Shown here: positions 63,145 through 64,000 of the stretch, one piece after another
Numbering within the stretch: the first letter of the stretch is position 1
Layout of the letters: each line of letters begins with the position of its first letter
Assembly: GCA_947489425.1 (NCBI GenBank)
Contig: CANLDL010000001.1
Location: 372,001-436,000, forward strand
From: an uncultured Pseudomonadales bacterium
Lineage (GTDB): Bacteria > Pseudomonadota > Gammaproteobacteria > Pseudomonadales > Cellvibrionaceae
DNA length: 64,000 nucleotides
Reading direction: 5' to 3'
The notes under the pieces: generated by a model
Databases searched by the model: none
What the model was told of the DNA's origin: nothing
The model's input: the letters and a program-made list of their open reading frames with translations, nothing else
Translations under genes and position numbers: made by a program

Positions 63145-64000
63145 CTACAACGAATTTTGTAACTGTGTAAATTGACCTTGAATAATTGCTTTTTCTTGTA
63201 TGATAAGCTTATTCTCATTATTAAGTCGTGATAGTTTGTTTCTTGCATCACTCAGGTCAGATTCAGTTTTTTTAAGAGTATCTGATAGATATTCAACATC
63301 TTTCTCAGCGGTTAGTTGCTTTTTTAATGTTGCGCTATAATCATCCTGTATTTTTTGTTTTGTTTCTATCAGTTTTTCAATTTCTAAGTTTTTTTCTGTT
63401 AATTTGTCACCTAATTCATCCACTTTGTGATTTTTTTCACTCAGCTGCTGCTTTAACGTTAAATTTTCTTTTTCTACCATGCTTAAAGCAGCACTGCTTT
63501 CTTTTTGCTGTGTTTTCAATGCTGAAATATCAGTATTTAATTCTTTTAATTGATTGTTTAGTTGATCAATATGGTTTTGTGACTGCTGTAAGGCTAACTG
63601 ATGTTGATTTCTTTGCTCTTGTCGATCCACGGCAGATTTTTCCTGAAAATACTCATATTGAGCTCTCACTTGCTTGGCCTCTCCCTTCTCTTCGGATAGC
63701 AATGCAGTTAATCGAGTCGTTTCCTGCTCTAATTGTTGTTGCTTCAGCTCGAAGGCGACGTTATCAATATTTGTCGTTTCCAGTTGTTTGGATAATGATT
63801 GATTTTGGCTAGTCAGTTGCTCATTTTGACTTGTAAGTTCTTTTATATCGCTCCGCGCGCTCACAAGTTCTTCTCTAAGTTTCGAGATGCTCTGGTTGAG
63901 GTTTGTCGTTACCTCCTCAACTTTTAACGTTGCCTCCCCTTGAAGCCTTTCATGCAAAGACTTTACTGTCTTTAACAGTTCATCCGGCAAGCCTGAAATT
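63145..64000 (-). CDS. KfrA-like coiled-coil protein, N-terminus outside window
   Basis: The frame is open to the window edge; about 285 residues of the C-terminal part are visible. After GLPDELLKTVKSLHERLQ the sequence is almost unbroken heptad coiled coil, rich in Gln, Lys, Glu and Leu (SQNEQLTSQNQSLSKQLETT and on) to the end. This layout, with a DNA-binding domain expected upstream, is that of KfrA-type proteins known from plasmids, but the DNA-binding part is not visible. The first gene of the three-gene group with DUF5131 and TcmP. Confidence 0.7.
   Translation of the reverse strand, partial: ISGLPDELLKTVKSLHERLQGEATLKVEEVTTNLNQSISKLREELVSARSDIKELTSQNEQLTSQNQSLSKQLETTNIDNVAFELKQQQLEQETTRLTALLSEEKGEAKQVRAQYEYFQEKSAVDRQEQRNQHQLALQQSQNHIDQLNNQLKELNTDISALKTQQKESSAALSMVEKENLTLKQQLSEKNHKVDELGDKLTEKNLEIEKLIETKQKIQDDYSATLKKQLTAEKDVEYLSDTLKKTESDLSDARNKLSRLNNENKLIIQEKAIIQGQFTQLQNSL

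Noticed and set aside
1..64000. tRNA or rRNA genes
   Set aside because: No cloverleaf-like or rRNA-like sequence was noticed in any intergenic region; a covariance-model scan was not possible.

Overview
This window looks like chromosome of a marine-type gammaproteobacterium. It is AT-leaning and carries Na+/acetate-type symport, TRAP transport, a c-di-GMP enzyme, a gammaproteobacterial LexA box in front of yebG, a Fur-like box, and metE/metR. The species cannot be named from the sequence alone. No tRNA, rRNA or CRISPR array was recognised. All family calls come from reading motifs; no database search was run.

Left part (1-35.9 kb), mostly metabolic and transport genes. A cut-off M18 aminopeptidase is followed by a Fur-box-fronted hypothetical gene and a REC-GGDEF-EAL protein. 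Next come an aldehyde dehydrogenase, a coupled SDR/flavin amine oxidase pair and a ChrR-like cupin protein. A branched-chain-type ABC importer (SBP-H-M-G-F) ends in a nitrilase and is divergent from a TrmB-like regulator. Then follow a frameshifted YeiH-type exporter, metE/metR, an MFS exporter and a TRAP transporter whose small permease is fused to a TM2-like domain. A chemoreceptor faces the TRAP genes. After that come a GlxA-type regulator, a membrane protein, two tandem YHS-domain proteins, a zinc alcohol dehydrogenase and yebG. The last unit is a LysR regulator facing a GST / NTF2-like / tautomerase / nitronate monooxygenase operon.

Middle (35.9-52 kb), a mosaic of mobile-element parts. 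It starts with a broken tyrosine-recombinase relic at 36.0 kb. The DUF4212-symporter, CBS/DUF294 nucleotidyltransferase and DnaQ-like exonuclease set follows. Then come two full-length, closely related tyrosine recombinases at 42.1 and 50.5 kb in the same orientation. Each has, about 50 bp upstream of its start, the same inverted-repeat element with a 6-bp centre that differs between copies. Between them lie the C-terminal stump of a filamentous-phage Zot/pI protein, a divergent Tn3-family transposase, an SprT-like metalloprotease with a perfect 26-bp palindrome in front, YegP, a headless response regulator, a small P-loop ATPase and a metallophosphoesterase stump.

Right part (52-64 kb). A heavy-metal resistance block: a DUF411 protein, an RND CBA efflux operon with a strikingly His-rich adaptor, two small exported proteins, and a MerR regulator divergent from a CDF-type transporter with a textbook MerR promoter. 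The window ends with three co-directional genes, partly cut off: a KfrA-like coiled-coil protein, a three-Cys (DUF5131/Gp37-Gp68) protein and a TcmP partner. This is the best candidate here for a poorly understood system.
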